Shown: piece after piece, positions 7,897-15,759 of the stretch | Numbering within the stretch: position 1 is the first letter of the stretch | Layout of the letters: each line of letters begins with the position of its first letter | Origin: VRUE01 sp963837695 | GTDB lineage: Bacteria; Actinomycetota; Thermoleophilia; Solirubrobacterales; 70-9 | Length of the DNA stretch: 64,000 nt | NCBI GenBank assembly: GCA_963837695.1 | Contig: CAWINZ010000005.1 | Location: 930,001-994,000, forward strand | Reading direction: 5' to 3' | The notes under the pieces: model-generated | Databases searched by the model: none | What the model saw: the letters and a program-made list of their open reading frames with translations, nothing else | Told to the model about the DNA's origin: nothing | Program-made: the position numbers and the translations under genes

Positions 7897-8541
7897 TCAC
7901 GGTCGAAGACCCGGGCTTCGTGGGCGGTGCCGGCTCGGCGGCGGTGCCCTTCTGCCGGCCTGAGGTTGGACGGGCGCGACTTCGGAGCCTTCTTCGATAC
8001 TGATCGCGGGCCCCAGGGTCCCTCCGGCCCGGGACGCGAGCCCGGCCGCCTTCGCCTTTGCCTGGTCGAAGGCGGCGAGCAGAGTGCTTTCGTAAGCGAG
8101 TGCGGGATCGCCGGGGAAGAAGCGCGGGCCCCTGGTGCCGGTGGCGCCCGCCGCGACCGCGGCGCTGAGCAGTTCGCCGGCCTGGTCGGGCTGGTGCAGG
8201 GTCACCGAGATTCCCTCGCTCGCCCTGTAGACGGTCCGCCTGTCGCGGGTGACTTTGCGGATCGAGATCTGCCCGGTGGTGACGTCACCCGCGCCCACCC
8301 CGGGAACGGCCTCCACCGCTGCGATCACCGCTCGCAGGTGCACAGCGACGATGCGCAGCGCCGCCGCGCGCGAGCTTCGTTCCTTGGCGACCTGGAAGCC
8401 GAGGCCGGCGGTGTCGTTCGGCACCTGCTGGGTCGCCGAGCCGTTGACCGTGACCGTGCGATCCAGCGCCGACACCGGGGCCGGAGCGATTAGGCAGAGG
8501 GCAAGGAGCGCCAAGACAGGCAGGAACGAAGCCCCCCGCAT
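7897..8541 (-). CDS. SIMPL (DUF541) domain protein, C-terminus frameshifted
   Basis: Secreted or periplasmic beta-rich protein of the SIMPL/DUF541 family, whose biochemical role is mostly unknown. There is a signal peptide (FLPVLALLALCLIAPAPVSA), then RTVTVNGSATQQVPNDTAGLGF typical of the family start, and the central ISVTLHQPDQAGELLSAAV. After about residue 200 the frame turns into Arg/Pro-rich sequence and stops. One base shifted near 7945-7955, the next frame reads GTAAEPAP then VTASVHVVFALQ and stops at 7862, the normal family C-terminus. This is therefore a one-base indel, natural or from sequencing. The ATG start overlaps the upstream stop (ATGA). Confidence 0.8.
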   Translation of the reverse strand: MRGASFLPVLALLALCLIAPAPVSALDRTVTVNGSATQQVPNDTAGLGFQVAKERSSRAAALRIVAVHLRAVIAAVEAVPGVGAGDVTTGQISIRKVTRDRRTVYRASEGISVTLHQPDQAGELLSAAVAAGATGTRGPRFFPGDPALAYESTLLAAFDQAKAKAAGLASRAGGTLGPAISIEEGSEVAPVQPQAGRRAPPPSRHRPRSPGLRP

Positions 8542-9026
8542 CACTCGCTCACCTCGCCGTCGGCAGCGCGGCGCAGCGCCGCGATGTCGAGCTTGCGCAT
8601 TCCCAGCATCGCCTTCATCGCGCGCTCGGCTCGGCCCTTGTCGGGATCGGCGAAGAGCTCTTCCATCCCCGTCGGCACGACCTGCCAGGAGAGGCCGTAG
8701 CGATCCTTCAACCAGCCGCACTGGCTCTCCTCGCCGCCCTCCGTCAGCTTGCCCCAGTAGTAGTCGACCTCCTCCTGGGTCTCGCATTCGATCGCGAAGG
8801 AGACCGCCTCGTCGAAGTTGAACTGAGGGCCGCCGTTGATCCCGAGGAAGCGCTGCCCGTCGAGCTCGAACTCCACCGTCATCACCATCCCCGCATCGCG
8901 CGGACCGGCCTCGGTGTAGTGGGCGACGTTGACGATCCGCGAGTTCTCGAAGACGTCGACGTAGAACTCCGCAGCCTCCTCGGCCTCGGTGTCGAACCAC
9001 AAGTTGGGGACGATCTTCTGCTTCAT
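8541..9026 (-). CDS. VOC superfamily protein (PhnB-like)
   Basis: A 161-aa member of the vicinal-oxygen-chelate fold, PhnB / 3-demethylubiquinone-methyltransferase-like branch. It shows the opening KIVPNLWFDTEAEEAAEFYVDVF, the strand FLGINGGPQFNFDEAVSF and the central DYYWGKLTEGG, with YGLSWQVVPTGM near the end. These motifs are typical of the family, which is often annotated without a proven reaction. The start is ATG with GGAGG a few bases upstream on the minus strand. It overlaps the SIMPL gene by ATGA, so the two are translationally coupled. Confidence 0.88.
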   Translation of the reverse strand: MKQKIVPNLWFDTEAEEAAEFYVDVFENSRIVNVAHYTEAGPRDAGMVMTVEFELDGQRFLGINGGPQFNFDEAVSFAIECETQEEVDYYWGKLTEGGEESQCGWLKDRYGLSWQVVPTGMEELFADPDKGRAERAMKAMLGMRKLDIAALRRAADGEVSE

Positions 9027-9094
9027 GGGACCACCTCCTGACGTGCGGTTACCCGATTGGCCGTGGACTATCCTCCCTGATCGTTCCCAAGCCC

Positions 9095-9167
9095 GGGCGG
9101 TTAGCTCAGTTGGGAGAGCACCTCCCTTACAAGGAGGGGGTCACTGGTTCGAGCCCAGTACCGCCCA
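9095..9167 (+). tRNA. tRNA-Val (TAC)
   Basis: Acceptor GGGCGGT / ACCGCCC, D-arm GCTC-AGTTGGGA-GAGC, anticodon stem CCTCC / GGAGG around loop CTTACAA (anticodon TAC), T-arm CTGGTTCGAGCCCAG and discriminator A. It is 73 nt, a regular cloverleaf, without encoded CCA. The discriminator base is also the first base of an in-frame ATG of the downstream methyltransferase gene. Confidence 0.95.
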
Positions 9168-9169
9168 TG

Positions 9170-9970
9170 ATGTCTGAGCCCGCCCTGATCTCCACTGACC
9201 CTCGAGAGGTCGCGCCCGCGGTCGCGCAGGCGCTGGACCTCTTCTCCGCGCCCCTTCCGAGCGTCGGGATCGACGTCGAGCGAGGCTACCTCGACCTGCT
9301 GGGCGGACAGGACCCGACCGGCGCGCATCTCGGCCAGCGGCTGATGGTCAGCCGGGCGCTGCCGCTGATCTACCAGCGCTTCTGGCGCCCGCTGGGCGGT
9401 CGCCTGTTGATGGGACTGACCGGGCCGGGAACGGGGGAGGAGCACCGCACGGCGCTGTCGATGCTCTCGATAGACCCCGGCGAACGCGTCCTCGACGTCG
9501 CCTGCGGCCCCGGCAACTTCACGCGTGACTTCGCCCGTGCCGCGGGCGAGGGCCTCGTCGTCGGCATCGACGCCTCTGGCCCGATGCTGGACGTCGCCGT
9601 CCGCGATACCGACAGCGACAATGTCGCCTACATCCGTGGCGATGCCGGCGCTTTGCCGTTCCGCGACGGAAGCTTCGACGCGGTCTGCTGCTTCGCGGCG
9701 CTGTACCTGATCGAGGAGCCGATGCGGGCGCTGGCGGAGATCGTCCGCGTCCTCGCGCCGGGAGGCCGGGTCGCGCTGCTGACCAGTTGCAGCCGGGGCC
9801 CGCTGCCGGTCGCCGTGACCAGCCCGGTCGTGCGCCGGCTGAGTGGTGTGCGGATCTTCGCTCGCGACGAGTTGACGCGGGCGATGAAGGACCACGGCCT
9901 CGTCGAGATCGACCAGCGGGTCACCGGCCTCGCTCAGTTCCTCTCGGCACGGAAGCCGGAGGCGGTTTAG
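9170..9970 (+). CDS. Class I SAM-dependent methyltransferase
   Basis: A 266-aa methyltransferase of the UbiE/methyltransf_11 type. The N-terminal about 100 residues precede SAM motif I DVACGPGNFT, followed by acidic GIDASGPML, RGDAGALPF (motif II region) and VLAPGGRVAL. Substrate unknown. Two consecutive in-frame ATGs, at 9167 and 9170, begin exactly at the 3' end of tRNA-Val; no ribosome-binding site lies between, so translation probably depends on the tRNA transcript being cut or on a leaderless message. The next gene starts at its stop, so they form an operon. Confidence 0.88.
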   Translation: MSEPALISTDPREVAPAVAQALDLFSAPLPSVGIDVERGYLDLLGGQDPTGAHLGQRLMVSRALPLIYQRFWRPLGGRLLMGLTGPGTGEEHRTALSMLSIDPGERVLDVACGPGNFTRDFARAAGEGLVVGIDASGPMLDVAVRDTDSDNVAYIRGDAGALPFRDGSFDAVCCFAALYLIEEPMRALAEIVRVLAPGGRVALLTSCSRGPLPVAVTSPVVRRLSGVRIFARDELTRAMKDHGLVEIDQRVTGLAQFLSARKPEAV

Positions 9971-10420
9971 TTGGCACACATGGGCGGTACCGCGGAAGCG
10001 GAGATCGACGCTCCGCTCGGTGAGGTCTGGGCGGTCGTAGAGGACGTGCTCGCCGCCCCCGACTGGCAGGGTGGGCTGGAGGCGATCACGGCGCTGGAGC
10101 ACGACGACGAGGGGCGCCCGACCCTGGTCGAGAGCGTCAGCGACATCAAGATCAGGCAGGTCAAGACGCAGGTGCGGTTCAGCTACGAGTCGCCCACGCG
10201 CCTCTCCTGGGTTCAGGAGAAGGGCGACCTCAAGTCGGTCGAGGGGTCCTGGCAGCTGGAGGATCTAGGTGGCGGGCGGACCCGGGCGACGTACACGCTG
10301 GATGGCGACCCGGGCCGGATGCTCGGCATGCTCATCCGCGGCCCCGTCGAGGCCGCTGCTCGGGCGGTGCTGGTCAACGCCCGGCCGGGCGAGCTGAAGG
10401 CGCGGGTCGAGGACGCCTGA
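9971..10420 (+). CDS. SRPBCC-fold (polyketide cyclase/START-like) protein
   Basis: A 149-aa START-like protein with a hydrophobic-pocket fold. It begins with a family-typical strand GTAEAEIDAPLGEVWAVVED, followed by SYESPTRLSWVQEKGDLKSV, and has the C-terminal helix with VEAAARAVLVNARPGELKARVE. Ligand unknown. The start TTG at 9971 follows GGAGG at 9958-9962 with 8-nt spacing and abuts the upstream stop; an in-frame ATG at 9980 is possible but too far from that site. It lies downstream of the methyltransferase in one operon, so both may act on the same small molecule (inference). Confidence 0.82.
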   Translation: MAHMGGTAEAEIDAPLGEVWAVVEDVLAAPDWQGGLEAITALEHDDEGRPTLVESVSDIKIRQVKTQVRFSYESPTRLSWVQEKGDLKSVEGSWQLEDLGGGRTRATYTLDGDPGRMLGMLIRGPVEAAARAVLVNARPGELKARVEDA

Positions 10421-10623
10421 TGTCGGACCGCGATCTGCCTTCGGCGCCACCGGCGTCATCTGCCGCCGCGCCCGAGACCCTGCCCCTGCGCTACGCGGCG
10501 GCGGGTGCGCTCGCCTGGATGCAGGCAGGGTTCCGCGGGCTCAGTCGCTCCCGCTCTTCGGTCAGGGAGCGCTCGGCCGCGTTGATGCGCAGGGCGCTGC
10601 CGTCCTCCGGGCTGGCTGCCTGA
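10420..10623 (+). CDS. Hypothetical small protein
   Basis: A 67-aa reading frame whose ATG overlaps the stop of the SRPBCC gene (TGATG), suggesting coupled translation. The N-terminus is Ala/Pro-rich, followed by a weakly amphipathic stretch (LRYAAAGALAWMQAGFRGL) and a Ser/Arg-rich tail. No family recognised. It ends 83 bp before a strong hairpin, which would terminate the operon. The position supports it being real; composition alone does not. Confidence 0.4.
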   Translation: MSDRDLPSAPPASSAAAPETLPLRYAAAGALAWMQAGFRGLSRSRSSVRERSAALMRRALPSSGLAA

Positions 10624-10705
10624 CCCCGGCCACCGCGCTCGGCACCGCGAACCTCGGCCGCTTGGGGCCGCTCCAGCGCACGCTTCTCCGTCTCTTCTTG
10701 AATCG

Positions 10706-10751
10706 CGCTGTGGACTTTTGACGCGTAGGAGGCCGTCAAAAGTCCACAGCG
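10706..10751. terminator. Perfect 18-bp hairpin between convergent genes
   Basis: Arms CGCTGTGGACTTTTGACG (10706-10723) and its exact complement (10734-10751), with a 10-nt loop. It lies between the convergent small gene ending at 10623 and the zinc-ribbon-like gene ending at 10753, so it may stop transcription from both sides. No T-run is present, and similar perfect hairpins elsewhere in the window suggest a repeat element rather than a classical terminator. Confidence 0.75.
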
Positions 10752-10752
10752 G

Positions 10753-11007
10753 CTAACGCCAACGCGATAGCCACGCCCGCAATCGCCGCCAGAGCGACGG
10801 TGGCCGTGGCTGGGTGCGCTGCCACTCGTCCTCGGTCGGCAGCCGACCCGCCTTGCGCGCCGCAAGCACGCACGCCGTGTGGGCGTGGCGGCGACGCGCG
10901 ATGTCGCCCTCGGGCGCGATCAGGAAGTGCTCGCTGAGGGCGGGGAGGTGATTGCCGCAGAGCGGACAGCGGTAGGTGGCCGGCTTGCGGTTCTGCGCTG
11001 GGCGCAT
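10753..11007 (-). CDS. Small CxxC zinc-ribbon-like protein
   Basis: An 84-aa basic protein with YRCPLCGNHLPAL near the N-terminus and later HAHTACV, giving CxxC plus His/Cys that could bind one Zn2+. The C-terminus is Arg/Trp-rich (WRRLRAWLSRWR). No name can be given. The start is ATG; a slightly longer overlapping frame on the same strand (start 11014) lacks the Cys pattern and is discarded. Its end touches the 18-bp hairpin. It is 26 bp from the MpaB-like gene on the same strand. Confidence 0.62.
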   Translation of the reverse strand: MRPAQNRKPATYRCPLCGNHLPALSEHFLIAPEGDIARRRHAHTACVLAARKAGRLPTEDEWQRTQPRPPSLWRRLRAWLSRWR

Positions 11008-11033
11008 CGCCCACCAGCGGGGCGGCGGCTCGT

Positions 11034-11927
11034 TCAGGAGGCGTCGGCGCGGAGCTGGGGCGTCACCGTGCCGCCGCGTCGCCGCTCGGACTCGGTGACG
11101 ACGTCGAAGAAGACATCGTTGCGACCGCGGCGCATTCGGTAGGGGAAGAGCCCGCGGCTGCGGCGGCTCGCCGCGGCGACCGCGCGGAAGCCCCCCTCGT
11201 GGGCGCGGCTCCAGCGGATGCCGAAGATCTCCCGCACCCGTGGCGGCAGCGTCCCCTTGATCAGGTGGTTCTGGAAGGCGATGTTGCCGCGCGCCGCCGC
11301 CGGCACCGGTTGGCGGAAGGCGACCAGCGGGGCCATCTCGAGTCCGTGTCGGGTCACGGTCAGGTCGGGCACAGCGAGTTTGCCGTCGAACCAGGCCTTG
11401 AACTCGACGTGGCTCGCCGGCACCTCACTCGGCGGCAGGCCGAAGAGCTCGCCGAAGCGCACATAGTCCTGCCAGAGGCGCTCGCGCTCGTCGGGGTCGA
11501 GCGGGCGGACCAAGGTCTCGTACATCTCGCGCCCTGAGTCGGCGATCACGGCCAGGGTCCAGAGCATCAGTTCCGGGTCGAAGGCGGAGTAGGGGGTGCC
11601 CGCCGGAAAAGCGCCCGCCGCCTCGGGCAGCTCCCCTTTGACCTTCTCGTGCAGCCGCCGCACTTTGGCGAGCGCCGCGTCGGCCTCCTCGCGGGTGCCG
11701 AGGAAGACGGTCTCCTGGATCTTCGCCGTGCGCGCGAGCCGCTCGAAGGGCCGGTTGCCCGACCAGGTCGAGAGCATCGTGCCGGTGTAGGTGAGCGGTT
11801 CGAGGGCGCCGATCAGCAATGCCCTCTGCCCGTAGAGCAATCCGACCGCGCGCTCGCCGTGGACCCGGCGCGCCATCGAGCGCCCCGGCGGGAAGTAATG
11901 CTCCTCAGCATTCCGCTCAGCCCCCAC
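11034..11927 (-). CDS. Oxygenase MpaB family (DUF2236) protein
   Basis: A 297-aa protein of the DUF2236/MpaB-like family, heme-associated oxygenases in fungi and actinobacteria such as latex-clearing-protein relatives. Visible family features are the early ERAVGLLYGQRALLIGALEPL, the ARTAKIQETVFLGT segment, DPELMLWTLAVI (a His or Leu-Trp helix region) and the YVRFGELFGLPP stretch. The start GTG at 11927 lies 11 bp from the FtsH-like stop. ATG at 11876 (MARRVHGER) is the alternative. Substrate unknown. Confidence 0.82.
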   Translation of the reverse strand: MGAERNAEEHYFPPGRSMARRVHGERAVGLLYGQRALLIGALEPLTYTGTMLSTWSGNRPFERLARTAKIQETVFLGTREEADAALAKVRRLHEKVKGELPEAAGAFPAGTPYSAFDPELMLWTLAVIADSGREMYETLVRPLDPDERERLWQDYVRFGELFGLPPSEVPASHVEFKAWFDGKLAVPDLTVTRHGLEMAPLVAFRQPVPAAARGNIAFQNHLIKGTLPPRVREIFGIRWSRAHEGGFRAVAAASRRSRGLFPYRMRRGRNDVFFDVVTESERRRGGTVTPQLRADAS

Positions 11928-11937
11928 CGAGCGGATG

Positions 11938-13506
11938 CTACTCCGGCGCGGGCGACTCCGAGGAAAGCACGACGGCCGCCGGGATGGAGCTCGACAGTTG
12001 CTTCTCACGCAGCTCGTGCGCGGCGAAGATCTCGTCGAGGTCCTCACGGGTCAGCGTCTCGCGCTCGAGCGCGTTGGCGGCGAGGTCGTCGAGGCACTCG
12101 CGGTTGGCGGCCAGCAGCGCCCGGGCGCGCCGGTAGGCCTCGCGCGCCAGCGTCATCGCCGCCAGGTCGACGTCGCGGCGGGTGCGGTCCGAGAGCGCGT
12201 AGTTGTCGGTCGGCAGCGCGATCGGGGGGGCTCCGTCAGCGTCCAGGGCCACGCCCATGCCGAACTCGGCGACCATCTGCTTGCAGACCAGGTGCACGCG
12301 GTGCAGGTCGTCGACGGCGCCCGAGTAGGACTCGTGCATGACCTCCTCCTCGGCGGCGCGCCCCCCGAGCAGCGTCACCAGCTCGTCGAGCAGCTCCTCG
12401 CGCGACTTCAGGTAGGTGTCCTCCTGCGGCGAGTGGCCGACGAAGCCGAGCGCCGGCCCGCGCGGGACGATGCTGAGGATCTCCGGCGGGTCGAGGCCGA
12501 GCAGCCTGCGGCAGAGCGCGTGGCCGGCCTCGTGGTAGGCGACGATCCGGCGCTCCTTCTGGCTCAGCCGCCGCGCCTGCTGCGAGCCGACCGACTGGCG
12601 CAGCAGCGCCTCGTCGAGGTCCTCGCGCGCCATCGCCGTGCGTCCCGCCCGCCCGGCGATGATCGCCGCCTCGTTGAGCGCATTGGCCAGCTGGGCGCCG
12701 GTCATCCCGGTCGTCTTGCGGGCGACGTCGGTCAGGTCGAGGTCGGGGCCGAGCGGCTTGCCCTTCGCGTGCGCCTTGAGGATCGCCTCGCGGCCATCGC
12801 GGTCGGGCGGCGAGACCAGTACCTGGCGGTCGAAGCGCCCCGGCCGCAGCAACGCTTTGTCGAGCTTGTCGACGTAGTTGGAGGCGGCGATCACGATCAC
12901 GGTGCCGGGGTCCTTCTCGAAGCCGTCGAGCTCGACTAGAAGTTGGTTGAGTGCCTGCTCGCGCTCGCTCGAGCCGCCATCTCCACTGCCGCCGCTGCGC
13001 GCCCCCCCGACCGCGTCCAGCTCGTCGATGAAGATGACGGCCCGGCCTGACTTGCGAGCCTCCTTGAACAGGCGCCGGATGCGGGCGGCACCCCTCCCCA
13101 CGAACATCTCCACGAAGCTCGACCCCGAGGCCGCGAAGAAATCAACACCGGCCTGGGCGGCCACCGCGCGTGCCAGCATCGTCTTGCCGGTTCCCGGCGG
13201 GCCGAACAGCAGCACCCCGCGCGGCGGTTGCGCGCCGAGCGCGGCGAAGCGGTCGGGGTCGCGCAGCCACTCGGCGACGTCCATCAGCTCGTCCTTGGCG
13301 GCATCGACGCCCTGCACCTCCCCCCAGAGCACGGGCTCGGTCTTGCTCGCCTTGACGGTTTCCGGCTTGGTCGTCCCCATCGTGCCGCGCAGCAACGTCA
13401 CGAAGACGATCAACAGCCCGAACATGAAGAAGACCCCGAAGACGGGGTACCAGTCGAAGAAGAATTCCTTGATGTCGGTGGCGGTTAGCGCTAGGACCAG
13501 ATGCAT
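11938..13506 (-). CDS. FtsH-like AAA+ zinc metalloprotease with a single membrane anchor
   Basis: ATP-dependent membrane protease. A single hydrophobic segment (about residues 22-40) precedes the AAA domain, with Walker A GPPGTGKT (102-109), Walker B IFIDELDAVG (158-167) and SRH RPGRFDR (221-227). The M41 protease motif HEAGH is at 325-329. At 522 aa it is shorter than FtsH (610-650 aa): the second TM and the roughly 70-aa external domain are absent. It is therefore probably a paralogue rather than the main FtsH. The start at 13506 (MHLVLALTATD) places the TM correctly; an upstream ATG at 13566 adds only a non-conserved extension. Confidence 0.9.
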   Translation of the reverse strand: MHLVLALTATDIKEFFFDWYPVFGVFFMFGLLIVFVTLLRGTMGTTKPETVKASKTEPVLWGEVQGVDAAKDELMDVAEWLRDPDRFAALGAQPPRGVLLFGPPGTGKTMLARAVAAQAGVDFFAASGSSFVEMFVGRGAARIRRLFKEARKSGRAVIFIDELDAVGGARSGGSGDGGSSEREQALNQLLVELDGFEKDPGTVIVIAASNYVDKLDKALLRPGRFDRQVLVSPPDRDGREAILKAHAKGKPLGPDLDLTDVARKTTGMTGAQLANALNEAAIIAGRAGRTAMAREDLDEALLRQSVGSQQARRLSQKERRIVAYHEAGHALCRRLLGLDPPEILSIVPRGPALGFVGHSPQEDTYLKSREELLDELVTLLGGRAAEEEVMHESYSGAVDDLHRVHLVCKQMVAEFGMGVALDADGAPPIALPTDNYALSDRTRRDVDLAAMTLAREAYRRARALLAANRECLDDLAANALERETLTREDLDEIFAAHELREKQLSSSIPAAVVLSSESPAPE

Positions 13507-13617
13507 GAACCCCCCCGGGGTCACCGGAGAGTGTCCGGGGAAAACGCCCACCCTCCAATCGCACATACGTCCGCTGCCCTTGCGCAGGCGTGGATCACGC
13601 CTGACGGACCCCCTGCG

Positions 13618-14289
13618 TCAGAGCTCGCGCCGGGCGATGACGCCGCTTTGCAAGGCGCGTCCCACCAACGCCGCGCGCTTCTGGTTCTGCGGCAGGTCGC
13701 CGACCTCGAGCTTCTCGAAGAGGGCCCGCATGTGGGTCTTGACCGCATCGACGCTGAGATGCAGCTCCTCGGCGATCGCCTGATTGGTGGCGGGGGTCGC
13801 GAAGGCCGATTCGTCCTTGAAGGGGCGACAGAGCGCGAGCAGGACACGGCGCTGGCCGGGGGAGATGGTTGCCGCGGCCGATACCTGGCCGGCGGCGACG
13901 GTCGCTTCCGGCGCGCCCTCGCCGGGGCGGCGGAAGAGGACCGTGGTCTGGCCGAAGCGCAGGGTGTCGCCGTCGCGCAGCCGCAGCCGCCCGTCGACCC
14001 GCTGCTCGCCGACGAAGGAGCCGTTGCGGGAGAGGCCGTCGTCGAGCAGCGTGCACTCGTCGCGGACCACCTCGATCTGGGCGTGCAGGGTGGAGACCTC
14101 CCCGTCCCAGTCGAGGCGCACGTCCGCCGACTCCCCGCGTCCCACCCAGAGCGCCGCCGCGCCCGCCTCGACCGTGACGATCCGCTGCTCACCGGCGCCG
14201 TCGCGGAAGACGAGGAAGGGACGGCCGCGGCGTTCGGCCTCGATCTGGGCCTTCAGCTCGGGCGCGCTGGTCTGCCGACGGTCGTTCAT
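13618..14289 (-). CDS. FHA domain protein with C-terminal helix-turn-helix
   Basis: A 223-aa cytoplasmic signalling protein. The forkhead-associated domain occupies about residues 35-125, with GRGESADVRL, the phosphothreonine-binding STLHAQIE and LSRNGSFV. The C-terminal part (about 140-223) resembles a LuxR-type HTH: NQAIAEELHLSVDAVKTHMRALFEKL. The combination suggests phospho-Thr peptide binding coupled to DNA binding, linking a Ser/Thr kinase to transcription (inference). A long upstream extension in the same frame overlaps the divergent secreted-protein gene and is not used. It lies 111 bp upstream of the FtsH-like gene on the same strand. Confidence 0.82.
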   Translation of the reverse strand: MNDRRQTSAPELKAQIEAERRGRPFLVFRDGAGEQRIVTVEAGAAALWVGRGESADVRLDWDGEVSTLHAQIEVVRDECTLLDDGLSRNGSFVGEQRVDGRLRLRDGDTLRFGQTTVLFRRPGEGAPEATVAAGQVSAAATISPGQRRVLLALCRPFKDESAFATPATNQAIAEELHLSVDAVKTHMRALFEKLEVGDLPQNQKRAALVGRALQSGVIARREL

Positions 14290-14383
14290 GGGGTGAGGGA
14301 TACCACCCCTTGGGCTTCTGGGCGCGCGACGGGTTCCGGGCGAAGCTGATCCCAGTCCCGAACCCCACTCAAAGGAGATTCCA

Positions 14384-15004
14384 ATGTTCCGCACCCGCAT
14401 CGCCGTTCTCGCCGCCACCGTCGCCAGCTTCGCCCTGATGGCCGCCCCGGCAGCCGGCCTGGCCAAGGCCCCCGTCAGGTTCGGCGCCAAGCTCGACCCC
14501 ACGGTTCAGCCCTCGAACTCGCTGCCGGGCCTGCCCTGCTACGCCGAACGCGTCATGCCCTGCACGATGATTCAAAACGAAGCCTACGGCCGCCCCGACG
14601 GCGGCGAGGTCGCCCCGCGCTCCGGCACGATCAAGCGGATCCGCCTGATCGCCGGCGGACCCGGCGTCTTCCGCCTCCAGGTCGCCAAGGTCAAGCGCTC
14701 GCGGCTCTACGGCTCGAGCCAGGTGAAGGTCCTCACCGACGGCCCGAAGATCCAGTACGAGGGTCAGACCGAAGCGAACTGGGAAAGCGACAGCTATCGG
14801 ATCGAGACCTTCGACGTCGATGTCCCGATCAAGAAGGGCCAGCAACTGGCGATGCACGTCGGCGGCTCCACCTCGGCGATCCGCTGCTCCTCTGGCGGCG
14901 ACAACACGCTGATCCACCTCGGCGGCAAGTACCCGCGCCAGCCCTTCAGCCCGGTCACCGACAGCGACGGCTGCTGGATCCTGATGGAAGCCGTAATCCG
15001 CTAG
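14384..15004 (+). CDS. Secreted protein, unknown function
   Basis: A 206-aa protein with a signal peptide (MFRTRIAVLAATVASFALM, then AAPAAGLAKA). The mature part has four Cys (LPCY, MPCT, IRCS, DGCW), suggesting two disulfides, and a beta-rich sequence reminiscent of carbohydrate-binding folds (FRLQVAKVKRSRL, QQLAMHVGGSTSAIRC). Nothing catalytic is seen. A strong ribosome-binding site AAAGGAGATTCCA precedes the ATG. Similar small secreted proteins are common in Thermoleophilia (general impression, not checked). The end overlaps the convergent MBL gene by 4 bp. Confidence 0.75.
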   Translation: MFRTRIAVLAATVASFALMAAPAAGLAKAPVRFGAKLDPTVQPSNSLPGLPCYAERVMPCTMIQNEAYGRPDGGEVAPRSGTIKRIRLIAGGPGVFRLQVAKVKRSRLYGSSQVKVLTDGPKIQYEGQTEANWESDSYRIETFDVDVPIKKGQQLAMHVGGSTSAIRCSSGGDNTLIHLGGKYPRQPFSPVTDSDGCWILMEAVIR

Positions 15005-15759
15005 GCGTCCTCGGCGGCTCGCACGACCTGCGAGCCGCCGACTATCGCCTCGTTACCGTCGTCGCCGAAGACGACCCAGGCCTTGTTGCCGCCGTCGTAG
15101 TCGGGCGCCCAGAGCTTCAGCGTCGCCGGGCGGTTCCAGACGGTCACTGCCTCCTCGCCGGTCTCCTCTAGGCCGCGCCAGATCCGCACGAACGGGTTGC
15201 CCTCCCGCTCCGCGCCGATCGTCGTCGGCTCGCGGTGGCCGGGGTGGACCCGCGTCTGCGGCGGCAGCTCCATCAGCCGCATTACCGAGGCCTTGAGGTC
15301 GGCGAAGCCGCTGGCGCCTGGCGCCATCGTCCCGCCGACGGTCCCCTTGAAGAGGACGTCGGCGGTGAAGACGTCGGACCTGTTGACGAGGAACGCCAGG
15401 TGGCCGGCGGCGTGGCCGGGGGTGTAGATCGCCTCGATCTCGAGCCCGCCGGTGGTGAGCACGCCGCCGTCGGCGATCGTCTCGCCGACTTCCTCCTCCA
15501 GCTCGGCCGCGGTCTCGACGTGGGCGACCAGCGGCGGGTTGCCGATCCGCTGCCGGGCCTCGGCCAGGCCGGCGACATGATCGCCGTGGGGATGGGTGAC
15601 GAGGACGTGGGTGATCTCGATGCCGTCGCGCTCGGCGCGCTCCAGCAGTGGCCCGAGGTCATCGTTGCCGTCGATCAGCACGCCCTTGCCGCCCGCCTCG
15701 TCGGCGACCAGATAGGCGTTCGACAGCCACATCGGGTTCTCGGTCCGCTCGATGATCAT
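15001..15759 (-). CDS. MBL-fold metallo-hydrolase (glyoxalase II-like)
   Basis: A 252-aa protein with the metallo-beta-lactamase fold. The metal-binding HxHxDH is THPHGDHVAG (about residue 60), the next His is in YTPGHAAGHLAF, an Asp is in FTADVLF, and HPGHREPTT supplies the last His. Hydrolase of a thioester or similar, substrate unresolved. The ATG start MIIERTENPMW is typical for the branch. Upstream open sequence to 16761 in the same frame is non-coding in appearance. It is convergent with the secreted gene at 14384-15004. Confidence 0.9.
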   Translation of the reverse strand: MIIERTENPMWLSNAYLVADEAGGKGVLIDGNDDLGPLLERAERDGIEITHVLVTHPHGDHVAGLAEARQRIGNPPLVAHVETAAELEEEVGETIADGGVLTTGGLEIEAIYTPGHAAGHLAFLVNRSDVFTADVLFKGTVGGTMAPGASGFADLKASVMRLMELPPQTRVHPGHREPTTIGAEREGNPFVRIWRGLEETGEEAVTVWNRPATLKLWAPDYDGGNKAWVVFGDDGNEAIVGGSQVVRAAEDA

